Shown one piece after another: positions 58,021 to 64,000 of a stretch of DNA of 64,000 bases. How positions within the stretch are numbered: position 1 is the first letter of the stretch; every line of letters begins with the position of its first letter. The DNA comes from Aquabacterium sp029268225 (GTDB taxonomy: Bacteria; Pseudomonadota; Gammaproteobacteria; Burkholderiales; Burkholderiaceae_C), in NCBI RefSeq assembly GCF_037482285.1, contig NZ_JBBEYB010000002.1, forward strand, positions 400,337 to 464,336, written 5' to 3'. Made by a program: the position numbers and the translations under genes. Under the pieces are notes generated by a model. It worked only from the letters and a program-made list of their open reading frames with translations. It had not been told where the DNA came from and did not search any database.

Positions 58021-58974
58021 ATGAACGCACTGAGCAAACGTCAATTCCTGAAGCTGAGCCTGGCCAGCGGCGTCGCACTGACGCTGTCCGCTTGCGGCGG
58101 TGGCGACGACGACTTCAGCGACATCGTCGCAGTTCTGAGCGCCAAACCTGAGTACAGCCTGCTCGTGGAGGCGGTGCAAGCAGCCGGTCTGGTTGACACC
58201 CTCAAGAGCAGCGGCCCGTTCACGGTCTTCGCGCCAAACAACACGGCCTTCGCCAACCTGTTGGACGAATTGGAAACCAGCAAGGAAGACTTGTTTGCCA
58301 ACACCGGCCTGCTGACGGCCGTGCTGACTTACCACGTGTTGCCCTCGCGCGTGACCGCGGCCAACATCCCGTTCGGGGAAGCCATCGAGACGGTGCAGGG
58401 TGACATTTTCAAGATCGACAACACCCCAGACGGCCCGGTCATCACCGACGGCCGCAACCGCACCTCGAACATCAAGGTCACCAACCTGTATGCGCGCAAT
58501 GGCGTGATTCATGGCATTGACAAGGTGATCTTGCCTGCCGACCAGGACATCGTGGAAACAGCCCTGGCGCTGGCTCCTGAGTTCAGCATCCTGGTCGAAG
58601 CGGTTCAAGCCGCTGGTTTGGTCGCCACCCTGCAAGGCGACGGCCCGTTCACGGTGTTCGCGCCCACCAATGCGGCGTTCGAGGCGGCATTGGACGAGTT
58701 GAGCGTGAGCAAGGACGACTTGTTTGCCAACACCGCCCTGCTCACCCAGATCCTCACCTACCACGTGTTGCCTGCACGCGTGTTGAAAGCCGAAGTGCCC
58801 ATCGACACGGCGATCACCACCGTGGAAGGCACGGCATTGCGCGTCAACAGCAGCCTGCAGATCGTTGACGCCGTCAACCGCACGGCCGGCATCGTGACCA
58901 CCGATGTACTGACCAGCAATGGCGTGATCCATGTCATCGACAAGGTGATCCTGCCTGCATTGCCCCCGGGCTGA
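58021..58974 (+). CDS. Tandem fasciclin (FAS1) domain lipoprotein
   Basis: 317 residues from ATG 58021. The N-terminus SKRQFLKLSLASG resembles a twin-arginine motif with Lys-Arg in place of Arg-Arg, and ends in lipobox LSAC (Cys25) followed by Gly/Asp-rich residues, so export to the outer face by Sec or Tat is likely. Two FAS1 domains follow (about 38-180 and 182-314) that are near copies: both carry LVEAVQAAGLV, GPFTVFAP, LTYHVLP and NGVIH-x-IDKVILPA. FAS1 domains mediate adhesion or polymer binding in other proteins; the ligand here is unknown. A 240-base upstream gap holds AT-rich sequence (57930-57965) that may include the promoter. Confidence 0.9.
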   Translation: MNALSKRQFLKLSLASGVALTLSACGGGDDDFSDIVAVLSAKPEYSLLVEAVQAAGLVDTLKSSGPFTVFAPNNTAFANLLDELETSKEDLFANTGLLTAVLTYHVLPSRVTAANIPFGEAIETVQGDIFKIDNTPDGPVITDGRNRTSNIKVTNLYARNGVIHGIDKVILPADQDIVETALALAPEFSILVEAVQAAGLVATLQGDGPFTVFAPTNAAFEAALDELSVSKDDLFANTALLTQILTYHVLPARVLKAEVPIDTAITTVEGTALRVNSSLQIVDAVNRTAGIVTTDVLTSNGVIHVIDKVILPALPPG

Positions 58975-59065
58975 CCGCCAGCGGCCTCACTCCGTCATCA
59001 AACTGACCGCGACAGCCTTCTAAGATAGACGGCTGCTCTCAGTGATTGTGGAGTGAGGCCCTGAC

Positions 59066-59263
59066 ATGATCCCCCTTGAGATCCGCCAAATCGGCAATGC
59101 CGCCCTGATGCTACGTGAAGCGATCGCACTGAATCCGGTCGGCCACCGCCCCAGCATCGAACTTGAACGCAAGGCCCTCGCCTTACTGGTCGCATCCTTG
59201 GCCGAGCAAGGTTATGCTTTGGACGACTTTGACGGCAGCGACGAAAACGACGAGGGGCTGTGA
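59066..59263 (+). CDS. Small hypothetical protein
   Basis: 65 residues: MIPLEIRQIGNAALMLREA, a helical middle, and an acidic end (LDDFDGSDENDEGL). GGAGTGAGG upstream supports the start. No family is recognised. A short helical protein with an acidic tail in this accessory area could be a regulator or an antitoxin-like protein, but there is no toxin partner in frame and this is speculation. Upstream is the FAS1 gene; downstream a 350-base gap. Confidence 0.5.
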   Translation: MIPLEIRQIGNAALMLREAIALNPVGHRPSIELERKALALLVASLAEQGYALDDFDGSDENDEGL

Positions 59264-59563
59264 ACCCCAAGTGTCGTACTCAGCTTTGCCTCACCGGCGC
59301 AGAAGGCAATACCGAGGGCGGCCAGTCAACGTACGACACCCATGAAACGGTGAAGGCGCCCAACTGCTGGACCTTGCCTGCATGTTGTGCGACCTCGGTC
59401 GCAGCCGCCGTCTTGCACACCCCCATTCCCGCCATCACCGAGACCTGCAGCCATGCCCGCAAGGTCCCCCAGTGCTTTGATCCTGCCAGCATCGCATCCC
59501 CCCATGATTTCGGACGTTGTATCACTCACTGGATGACAAGCATGTGACGCGATGCGTACCCGA
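59264..59563. other. Gap with no convincing gene
   Basis: Short open frames occur on both strands (59260-59547 on +, 59280-59525 on -), but they lack good ribosome sites and family features, and their codon use looks random. The stretch may be decayed coding sequence. The promoter region of the next gene begins just after it. Confidence 0.4.
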
Positions 59564-59594
59564 GTAAATCAGATATATCATATAAATGATTTAC
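59564..59594 (+). promoter_or_regulatory. Palindromic operator over a -10-like sequence
   Basis: GTAAATCA (59564-59571) and TGATTTAC (59587-59594) are perfect 8-bp inverted arms around 15 AT-rich bases containing TATAAA (59581-59586). The ATG at 59613 follows 18 bases later. Fits an autoregulatory operator. Confidence 0.55.
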
Positions 59595-59612
59595 ACCATT
59601 CAGGAGTACTGC

Positions 59613-60209
59613 ATGATCGATGCTCAACAACCCAACGCCACCGAACCCCAGACGGCCCCACCCGCTCCGGTGACGGCGTCGCCAGCTGTGCCCCCGATCG
59701 AACAGGCCGCCGCACCTGTCACGGCCAAGCCAGTGGCTCGCAAAGTTGCGTCCACGCTGGCGAGCAAGGTCGCAGGCAAGAGCACTTCATCCCGCGCCAA
59801 AACTGCCCCCAAAACTGCGACGAACAAGCTTTTGGCGGAGTCTGGCGCTCAGGCCCAAGCGAAGGCTGCGCCCCCAGCCAACCCCAAGCAGGCTGCCAAG
59901 CCTTCCGCCAAAGCAATCGCCAAACCTGTGAGCAAGCCCTCCACCCCCCAAGTGGTCAAGCTGTCGGCCAAGGCAGAGAAGGTCAAAGCCAAGCTGATCA
60001 GAGACAGCTTCACCATGCCGCGGGAAGACTGGGACCTGATCCAGACTCTCAAAGAGCGCGCACTGGGTTTCAAGCGACCCACGAAGAAAAGCGAACTGCT
60101 GCGTGCAGGCTTGCAGGTGTTGGTGGGCCTGAGTGATGCCAAGTTGCAAGCTGCGCTGGAGCGACTCACGCCCTTGAAGGCCGGTCGCCCCAAAGGCTCC
60201 GGCAAGTGA
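59613..60209 (+). CDS. Lys/Ala/Pro-rich protein with ribbon-helix-helix-like C-terminal domain
   Basis: 198 residues from ATG 59613, with AGGAG 8 bases upstream. Residues 1-125 are low-complexity Ala/Pro/Lys/Ser sequence resembling the H1-like tail at 25.7 kb. The C-terminal 70 residues are ordered: a strand-like RDSFTMP, helix REDWDLIQTLKERAL, turn FKRPTKK, helix SELLRAGLQVLVGLS, ending GRPKGSGK. Strand-helix-helix with SELLRAG recalls the MetJ/Arc ribbon-helix-helix fold. This C-terminal type recurs in Burkholderiales proteins of unknown role. DNA binding, and repression of its own promoter through the palindrome upstream, are inferences. Confidence 0.7.
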   Translation: MIDAQQPNATEPQTAPPAPVTASPAVPPIEQAAAPVTAKPVARKVASTLASKVAGKSTSSRAKTAPKTATNKLLAESGAQAQAKAAPPANPKQAAKPSAKAIAKPVSKPSTPQVVKLSAKAEKVKAKLIRDSFTMPREDWDLIQTLKERALGFKRPTKKSELLRAGLQVLVGLSDAKLQAALERLTPLKAGRPKGSGK

Positions 60210-60256
60210 GCCTGGGGACTGACTTGGGTCGTTGCAGACATGAAAAAAGCGTGTGC

Positions 60257-60306
60257 CGTTACCGATAACGTGACCGGCGGTTAAGCCATAAGCTGTCCGC
60301 CGGCAC
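60257..60306 (+). repeat. Two adjacent inverted repeats in the gap before hipB
   Basis: CGTTA-CCGA-TAACG (60257-60270) is followed by GTGACCGGCGG / CCGCCGGCAC (about 60269-60306, one bulged base, 16-base loop). A further AGCCA/TGGCT pair lies near 60317-60334. Purpose unknown. The rest of 60210-60465 holds no gene. Confidence 0.5.
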
Positions 60307-60465
60307 TAGGCGTCCCCCAGCCAACAGCGAGTGGCTGCTAAGGCATAACGTGGCCTAACGGCGAAAAATAAGCCATATGGTGGCCAATCGTGAGAAGAGC
60401 CAAACGTGAACGCCCGCGCTGCTCGCTATGAAGCGATGGAGAGATACCGGCACACCAGACGCAAG

Positions 60466-60589
60466 GCTCGTTAAATCGAGCACAAAATAGACTAAGCTCG
60501 ATTTAACGAGCTCACACTTCAACTGACGAATCTCATATAAGATGTTCGTTAAATCGAGCCTTGATGGCTGAATCAATGATTTAACGAGC
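60466..60589 (+). promoter_or_regulatory. Four-site operator array of hipB
   Basis: Copy 1 GCTCGTTAAATCGAGC (60466-60481); copy 2 GCTCGATTTAACGAGC, its reverse complement (60496-60511); copy 3 GTTCGTTAAATCGAGC (60544-60559); copy 4 in reverse orientation with only the right half conserved, ATTTAACGAGC (60579-60589). Starts are 30, 48 and 30 bp apart, i.e. two inverted pairs. A -10-like TATAAG (60536-60541) lies between the pairs, and copy 4 abuts the hipB ATG. This resembles the multi-operator control by HipB-type antitoxins; the motif itself differs from the E. coli TATCC-N8-GGATA. Confidence 0.72.
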
Positions 60590-60931
60590 ATGAAAGTCAG
60601 TCAATCCGCCACGCTCTCCGCCAAGCAACTGGATGAGTGCACCCGCATCGGGGCGCTGCTGGCTCGCCTGCGCGTTGCTCGCAAGGTCAAGCAAACCGAC
60701 GCTGCCTTGCGCGCCGGTCTGTCCCGCAACACAGCCTACCGTCTTGAAAAAGGCGACCCCGGCTTGGCCATCGGCCAGGTCCTCCGTTACTTGGAGGCTA
60801 TTGCCCCGGGCAGCACACTGCTTGACTTGCTCTTGGAGAAAGACCACGCCTTGCGCGCGCTGGCCGCACGAGAGCAAACCCAGCGTGTACGCGACCTGAC
60901 AGCAGCAGAGCTCAAAGCTCTGGACTTCTGA
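60590..60931 (+). CDS. hipB: HipB-like XRE-family antitoxin/repressor
   Basis: 113 residues with an HTH_3/XRE domain at about 18-75: IGALLARLRVARKVKQTDAA, then AGLSRNTAYRLEKGDP as the recognition region, and LGQ-like spacing GLAIGQVLRYLEAIAPG. The C-terminal 35 residues are charged (KDHALRALAAREQTQRVRDL). Upstream sit four palindromic operators; downstream, 10 bases after the stop, begins hipA. In HipBA modules HipB neutralises the HipA kinase and represses the operon. With hipA interrupted it may persist as a stand-alone repressor of its own promoter or of other sites. Confidence 0.82.
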   Translation: MKVSQSATLSAKQLDECTRIGALLARLRVARKVKQTDAALRAGLSRNTAYRLEKGDPGLAIGQVLRYLEAIAPGSTLLDLLLEKDHALRALAAREQTQRVRDLTAAELKALDF

Positions 60932-60941
60932 GGGGACACGC

Positions 60942-61372
60942 ATGGCAACAGAAACCACGCTGATGGTCTTCGCTCACCTTGGGCAAAACTGGGCGCCTTG
61001 CGGCCAACTCCAGATGACCGAAGAAGGCCCCGGCGTGCTCGCGTCCAACTTCGCCTACGGGCTGAACTACGCCCGCCGCCCGGATGCGCTGGAGGTGGAC
61101 CCAGTGAGTCTGAGCCTGCAGGACCGCGCCCAAGTGTTGGGCAAACGGCTGCTGCCGGCCAATGGCCTGCCTCTTTTCGGTGGCATTCGAGATGCTGCGC
61201 CTGACGCATGGGGTCGACGCGTCATCGAGGCCAAGCTCAAAGTTCCGGCCAACTCCCTCCCTGAGTCGCAATACCTGCTCCACGCAGGAAGTGACCGCGT
61301 CGGCGCACTCGATATCCGTCCGACCATTCAAGATGGGCCAACGCCCGGCCAAAGTGCGACCCACTCACTGGA
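60942..61372 (+). pseudogene. hipA: hipA toxin kinase, truncated by IS21-family insertion
   Basis: The frame starts at ATG 60942 (GGGGA upstream) and reads as the HipA N-terminal domain: LGQNWAPCGQLQM, FAYGLNYARRPDALEVDP, LFGGIRDAAPDAWGRRVIEAK and LLHAGSDRVGALDIRP. It stays HipA-like to about residue 143, then runs into the insertion-element end and stops at 61394. The whole Ser/Thr kinase core (P-loop, catalytic Asp, Mg-binding Asp) is missing, so no toxin activity is expected. The remainder of hipA should lie beyond the right edge of the element, outside this window. Confidence 0.85.
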
Positions 61373-61390
61373 TGCGTATTCCGGTCCAAC

Positions 61391-61482
61391 GTGACCGTTG
61401 ATTCCGGCGGATCGTGACCGCCGATTCTGGTTCATCGTGACCGGCCATTCTGGTCGAACGTGACCGATTTTTGCACCTGACC
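61391..61482 (+). repeat. IS21 left-end iterated repeats (4 x 23 bp)
   Basis: GTGACC recurs at 61391, 61414, 61437 and 61460, exactly 23 bases apart, each followed by an ATTCYGG core in the first three. Inverted copies of the same unit (GGTCACGAT at 61491 and 61512) follow. Such multiple terminal repeats are known transposase-binding sites in the IS21 family. Confidence 0.8.
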
Positions 61483-61611
61483 GGAATCTCGGTCACGATG
61501 CCGGAATCACCGGTCACGATGCCAGCATGGCGTCGTATGCCACCGTGATGGTGTTGCGCAAGTTGTCTCACCCAATGCAGTTAGCCTGCCCAGTTTTTTG
61601 CTGGAGCCGGC

Positions 61612-63135
61612 ATGCCTGCACCAAGGATTCACATGCGCAAGATCAAGGACGTTCTGCGTCTCAAACTCGATGCTCGGCTCTCGCACGAGCGTATCGCCGC
61701 CGCCCTGGGCATCTCCAAAGGCGTGGTTACCAAGTACGTCGGTTTGGCCTCGGTCGCAGGTCTGGATTGGCACTCCATCCAGCCCCTGGACGAGACCGCT
61801 TTGCAGCATCGCCTGCTGGCACCGCCGCCACGGCCGCAGCACTTCGTGCACCCCGACTACGCCCAGATTCACAAAGAACTGCGCCGCAAGGGCATGACGC
61901 TCATGCTGCTGTGGGAGGAGCACACCCAGCAGCACCTGGACGGTCATACGCACTCCTACTCGCAGTTCTGCGAGAACTACCGCCGCTACGCCAAGACACT
62001 CAAACGCTCGATGCGCCAGACCCACCGCGCAGGCGAGAAGCTGTTCATCGACTTTGCAGGTCCCACGATCGAGTTGGTGGACGGCAGCCGTGCCCACATC
62101 TTCGTGGCCGCTCTGGGCGCTTCGAGCTACACCTTTGCGTGTGCCACACCGCGCGAGACCATGGCCGACTGGCTTGATGGCTGCGCCCGCGCCCTGACAT
62201 TCATCGGTGGGGTGCCCCAGCTCATCGTGCCGGACAACCCCAAAGCCCTCATTGCCAACCCCAACCGCTATGAGCCTCGCGCCAACGAGACGGTGGAGGA
62301 CTTCGCTCGCCACTACGGCACCTCGATGCTACCGGCGCGGCCCTATCACCCGCAGGACAAGGCCAAGGTCGAGTCTGCCGTGCAAGTTGTCGAGCGTTGG
62401 ATCCTGATGCGACTGCGCCACCAACGCTTTGCGAGCGTGGACGATGTCAACGAGGCCATCGCGCCGCTGCTGGAACAACTCAACAACAAGGCATTCCAGA
62501 GGTTGCCTGGCAGCCGAGTCAGCACGTTTGCAGAGTTGGATGCGCCAGCACTGCAAGCCTTGCCTCTGCAGCCCTGGGAATTCGCCACCTACAAGACCGT
62601 GCGCGTGCACATTGATCACCACGTCGAGATCGAGGGGCATCGCTACAGCGTGCCGCAGTCCTTGGTCGGGCTGGTCCTGGAGGCACGCATCACCACGCGC
62701 GGCGTGGAGATCGTCCACCGTGGTCAGCGTGTTGCCGCTCATCTGCGCTGTCTCCACAAGGGGGGCTTCACCACCGTGGCGGAGCACATGTCGGCAGCGC
62801 ACCGCGCGCATCGGGAGTGGACCCCTGAACGCCTGATTCACTGGGGCGGCACCATTGGTGTGGCCTGTGCCAGCACCGTCCAGCGTCTGCTGGAGGAGCG
62901 ACGCCATCCCGAGCATGGCTACCGCGCCTGCCTGGGGCTGCTGTCACTGGCCAAGAAGTACGGCAAGCCCCGACTGGAAGCCGCTTGCCTCATCGCCCTG
63001 GAGCTCGGCACCGTCAAGTACAGGCACGTCAGCGACATTCTGGCAAACGGCCGGGATCAGGTGCCCGCCACGACCGCCACCGACTGGACCAGCCCGCACC
63101 ATGCCCACGTTCGTGGCCCCGGTTACTACCAGTGA
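61612..63135 (+). CDS. istA: IS21-family transposase IstA
   Basis: 507 residues. N-terminal helix-turn-helix (RIAAALGISKGVVTKYV), DDE integrase core with Asp147 (LFIDFAGPT), Asp208 (IVPDNPKALI) and Glu254 (KAKVESAVQ), and a C-terminal Mu-type beta-barrel region (EIEGHRYSVPQSLVG). All three catalytic residues are present and the frame is intact, so the element may still be mobile. Catalyses strand transfer with the help of the ATPase IstB. Confidence 0.95.
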   Translation: MPAPRIHMRKIKDVLRLKLDARLSHERIAAALGISKGVVTKYVGLASVAGLDWHSIQPLDETALQHRLLAPPPRPQHFVHPDYAQIHKELRRKGMTLMLLWEEHTQQHLDGHTHSYSQFCENYRRYAKTLKRSMRQTHRAGEKLFIDFAGPTIELVDGSRAHIFVAALGASSYTFACATPRETMADWLDGCARALTFIGGVPQLIVPDNPKALIANPNRYEPRANETVEDFARHYGTSMLPARPYHPQDKAKVESAVQVVERWILMRLRHQRFASVDDVNEAIAPLLEQLNNKAFQRLPGSRVSTFAELDAPALQALPLQPWEFATYKTVRVHIDHHVEIEGHRYSVPQSLVGLVLEARITTRGVEIVHRGQRVAAHLRCLHKGGFTTVAEHMSAAHRAHREWTPERLIHWGGTIGVACASTVQRLLEERRHPEHGYRACLGLLSLAKKYGKPRLEAACLIALELGTVKYRHVSDILANGRDQVPATTATDWTSPHHAHVRGPGYYQ

Positions 63136-63152
63136 ACAGACAGGATTGCACC

Positions 63153-63917
63153 ATGATGATGAACACGACTTTGAACCAGCTGCGTGAACTCAGGCTGATG
63201 GGCATGCTCACAGCCCTTGATGAGCAACTGACGCAGGCCGGCATGAGCGCTGTCAGCTTTGAAGAACGCATGGCTCTGATCGTCGAGCGCGAGCTCCATT
63301 GGCGCCACGACAAGCGGCGTGCACGCCTGCTCAAAGAGGCCAAGCTGAAGTACCCCCAAGCCGCCATTGAGGACATCGATACACGAGCTGGACGCGGCCT
63401 GGATCGCAAGGCTGTCATGAGCCTGGCCTTGGGTGATTGGATCGACAGCGGCCACAGCGTGCTGATCACCGGCCCCACCGGAGCTGGCAAATCCTGGCTG
63501 GCTTGTGCGCTGGCCCAGCACGCCTGTCGCCGCGGTCGCTCTGCCTTCTACCAACGTGTGCCACGTCTGAGCGAAGAGCTGCGCATCCGTCACGGCAATG
63601 GCACCTTTGGCAAGTGGCTCATCCAGTTGGCCAAGACCGATGTCCTGTTGCTGGACGACTGGGGCATGGCTGGGCTGGACAACCAGGCCCGCGCTGACTT
63701 GCTGGAGATCATCGACGACCGAGCTGCCAGCAAGGCCACCATCATCACCAGTCAGCTGCCCATTGAACACTGGCATGCCTGGGTCGGTGACGCCACGATT
63801 GCCGACGCGATCCTTGATCGCCTGATGCAGCGAAACCACCGATTCACTCTGACCGGTGAGTCCCTGCGACAAAAGCCCAAACCCACGAAAAAGGAGCCCG
63901 ACTCAGACCCATCGTGA
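63153..63917 (+). CDS. istB: IS21-family transposition helper ATPase IstB
   Basis: 254 residues of the DnaC-like AAA+ group. Walker A from residue 107 (GPTGAGKS), Walker B DVLLLDDWGM, sensor region ATIITSQLP. It starts 17 bases after istA; the triple ATG at 63153 leaves the exact start open by two codons, with AGGA seven bases before the first. IstB regulates target choice and stimulates IstA. Intact. Confidence 0.95.
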   Translation: MMMNTTLNQLRELRLMGMLTALDEQLTQAGMSAVSFEERMALIVERELHWRHDKRRARLLKEAKLKYPQAAIEDIDTRAGRGLDRKAVMSLALGDWIDSGHSVLITGPTGAGKSWLACALAQHACRRGRSAFYQRVPRLSEELRIRHGNGTFGKWLIQLAKTDVLLLDDWGMAGLDNQARADLLEIIDDRAASKATIITSQLPIEHWHAWVGDATIADAILDRLMQRNHRFTLTGESLRQKPKPTKKEPDSDPS

Positions 63918-63964
63918 CCGACACCCCTACAATTTGAACGCGCAACACCTCACACGGTGCAACC

Positions 63965-64000
63965 GGTCACGATGGGCCGGAATCGTCGGTCACGTTCGCC
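63965..64000 (-). repeat. IS21 right-end iterated repeats (partial)
   Basis: GGTCAC at 63965 and 63988 are 23 bases apart and are the inverted counterpart of the left-end units; the second is cut by the window end. Confidence 0.75.

Larger units (their letters stand above)
61373..64000 (+). mobile_element. IS21-family insertion sequence, right end beyond window
   Basis: Contains istA and istB in the usual order with a short gap, and ends made of iterated repeats. The left boundary near 61373 (TGCGTATTCCGG) is placed by loss of HipA similarity and by alignment of the terminal unit with the internal 23-bp repeats. The right end shows two repeat units in inverted orientation up to base 64000, so the terminus is probably only some tens of bases further on. 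Target-site duplication (commonly 4-8 bp in this family) cannot be checked. Confidence 0.85.

Noticed and set aside
59280..59525. 81-codon frame on the minus strand
   Set aside because: No family match recognised, weak start context, and opposite frames are equally open.
59260..59547. 95-codon frame starting GTG inside the previous stop
   Set aside because: No ribosome site beyond the overlap, no recognisable domain, irregular composition; kept only as part of the gap description.
60269..60375. Possible integron attC-like site (GGTTAAGCC and GGCCTAACG)
   Set aside because: The core sites do not match the RYYYAAC/GTTRRRY pair at proper spacing and no integrase or cassette is present.
61391..61530. 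Regular 23-bp repeats resembling a small CRISPR array
   Set aside because: The units are contiguous and partly degenerate with no unique spacers, and they mirror the repeats at the other end of the IS21 element.

Overview
The window is GC-rich, densely coded chromosomal DNA from a betaproteobacterium, most likely order Burkholderiales (Comamonadaceae or a neighbouring lineage). This rests on gene order (fpg / TPR protein-lolB-ispE-tRNA-Gln-prs-rplY-pth; rsmD-coaD-ferredoxin / ftsY; pilS-pilR-ampD), on lineage-typical small proteins (DUF3460, PP0621-like, DUF2726) and on a lysine/alanine-rich histone H1-like protein. No species can be named from sequence reading alone.

Layout. 1-10.1 kb: DNA repair (mutY cut by the window edge, dynamin-like GTPase, fpg), then an outer-membrane/isoprenoid/PRPP/translation run with tRNA-Gln(TTG). 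10.1-16.8 kb: secreted DUF4124-like protein, ferredoxin-coaD-rsmD, ftsY, DUF2726 protein, ffh and a CcsA/YpjD-like membrane protein; both protein parts of the SRP pathway (Ffh and FtsY) lie within 3.5 kb. 16.8-25.5 kb: PP0621-like protein, pilS-pilR, ampD and class Ia ribonucleotide reductase nrdA/nrdB, with a well-formed nrdA promoter flanked and overlapped by two NrdR-type boxes 31 bp apart. 25.6-28.4 kb: histone H1-like protein, DUF167 protein, ettA. 28.5-35.8 kb: a poorly characterised TRAP-like transporter cassette (TatT-like lipoprotein, DUF6091-like binding protein, 717-residue permease) followed by a lipoprotein zinc metalloprotease. 35.9-48.0 kb: dinG-type helicase, amtB, panB-panC, scpA, DUF3460, CYTH-CHAD protein, metG and the Fe-S carrier mrp/apbC. 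48.0-57.8 kb: a signalling block (soluble histidine kinase, large hybrid kinase, REC-GGDEF-EAL protein, GGDEF diguanylate cyclase) ending at nnr.

57.8-64.0 kb is accessory in character: a tandem-fasciclin lipoprotein, a 65-residue orphan, a Lys/Ala/Pro-rich protein with a ribbon-helix-helix-like end and a palindromic operator, then a hipB-hipA toxin-antitoxin locus. The hipB promoter carries four copies or half-copies of one operator in a symmetric array. hipA is cut after about 143 codons by an IS21-family element (istA-istB, ends built of 23-bp iterated repeats) that runs off the right edge of the window.

Strongest points for follow-up: the IS21-disrupted hipBA locus with its intact operator array, the cysteine-containing TRAP-like cassette with a terminator and operator-like palindrome ahead of its binding-protein gene, the nrdA control region, and the putative self-regulated RHH-like basic protein. 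No CRISPR array, rRNA operon or prophage was seen.
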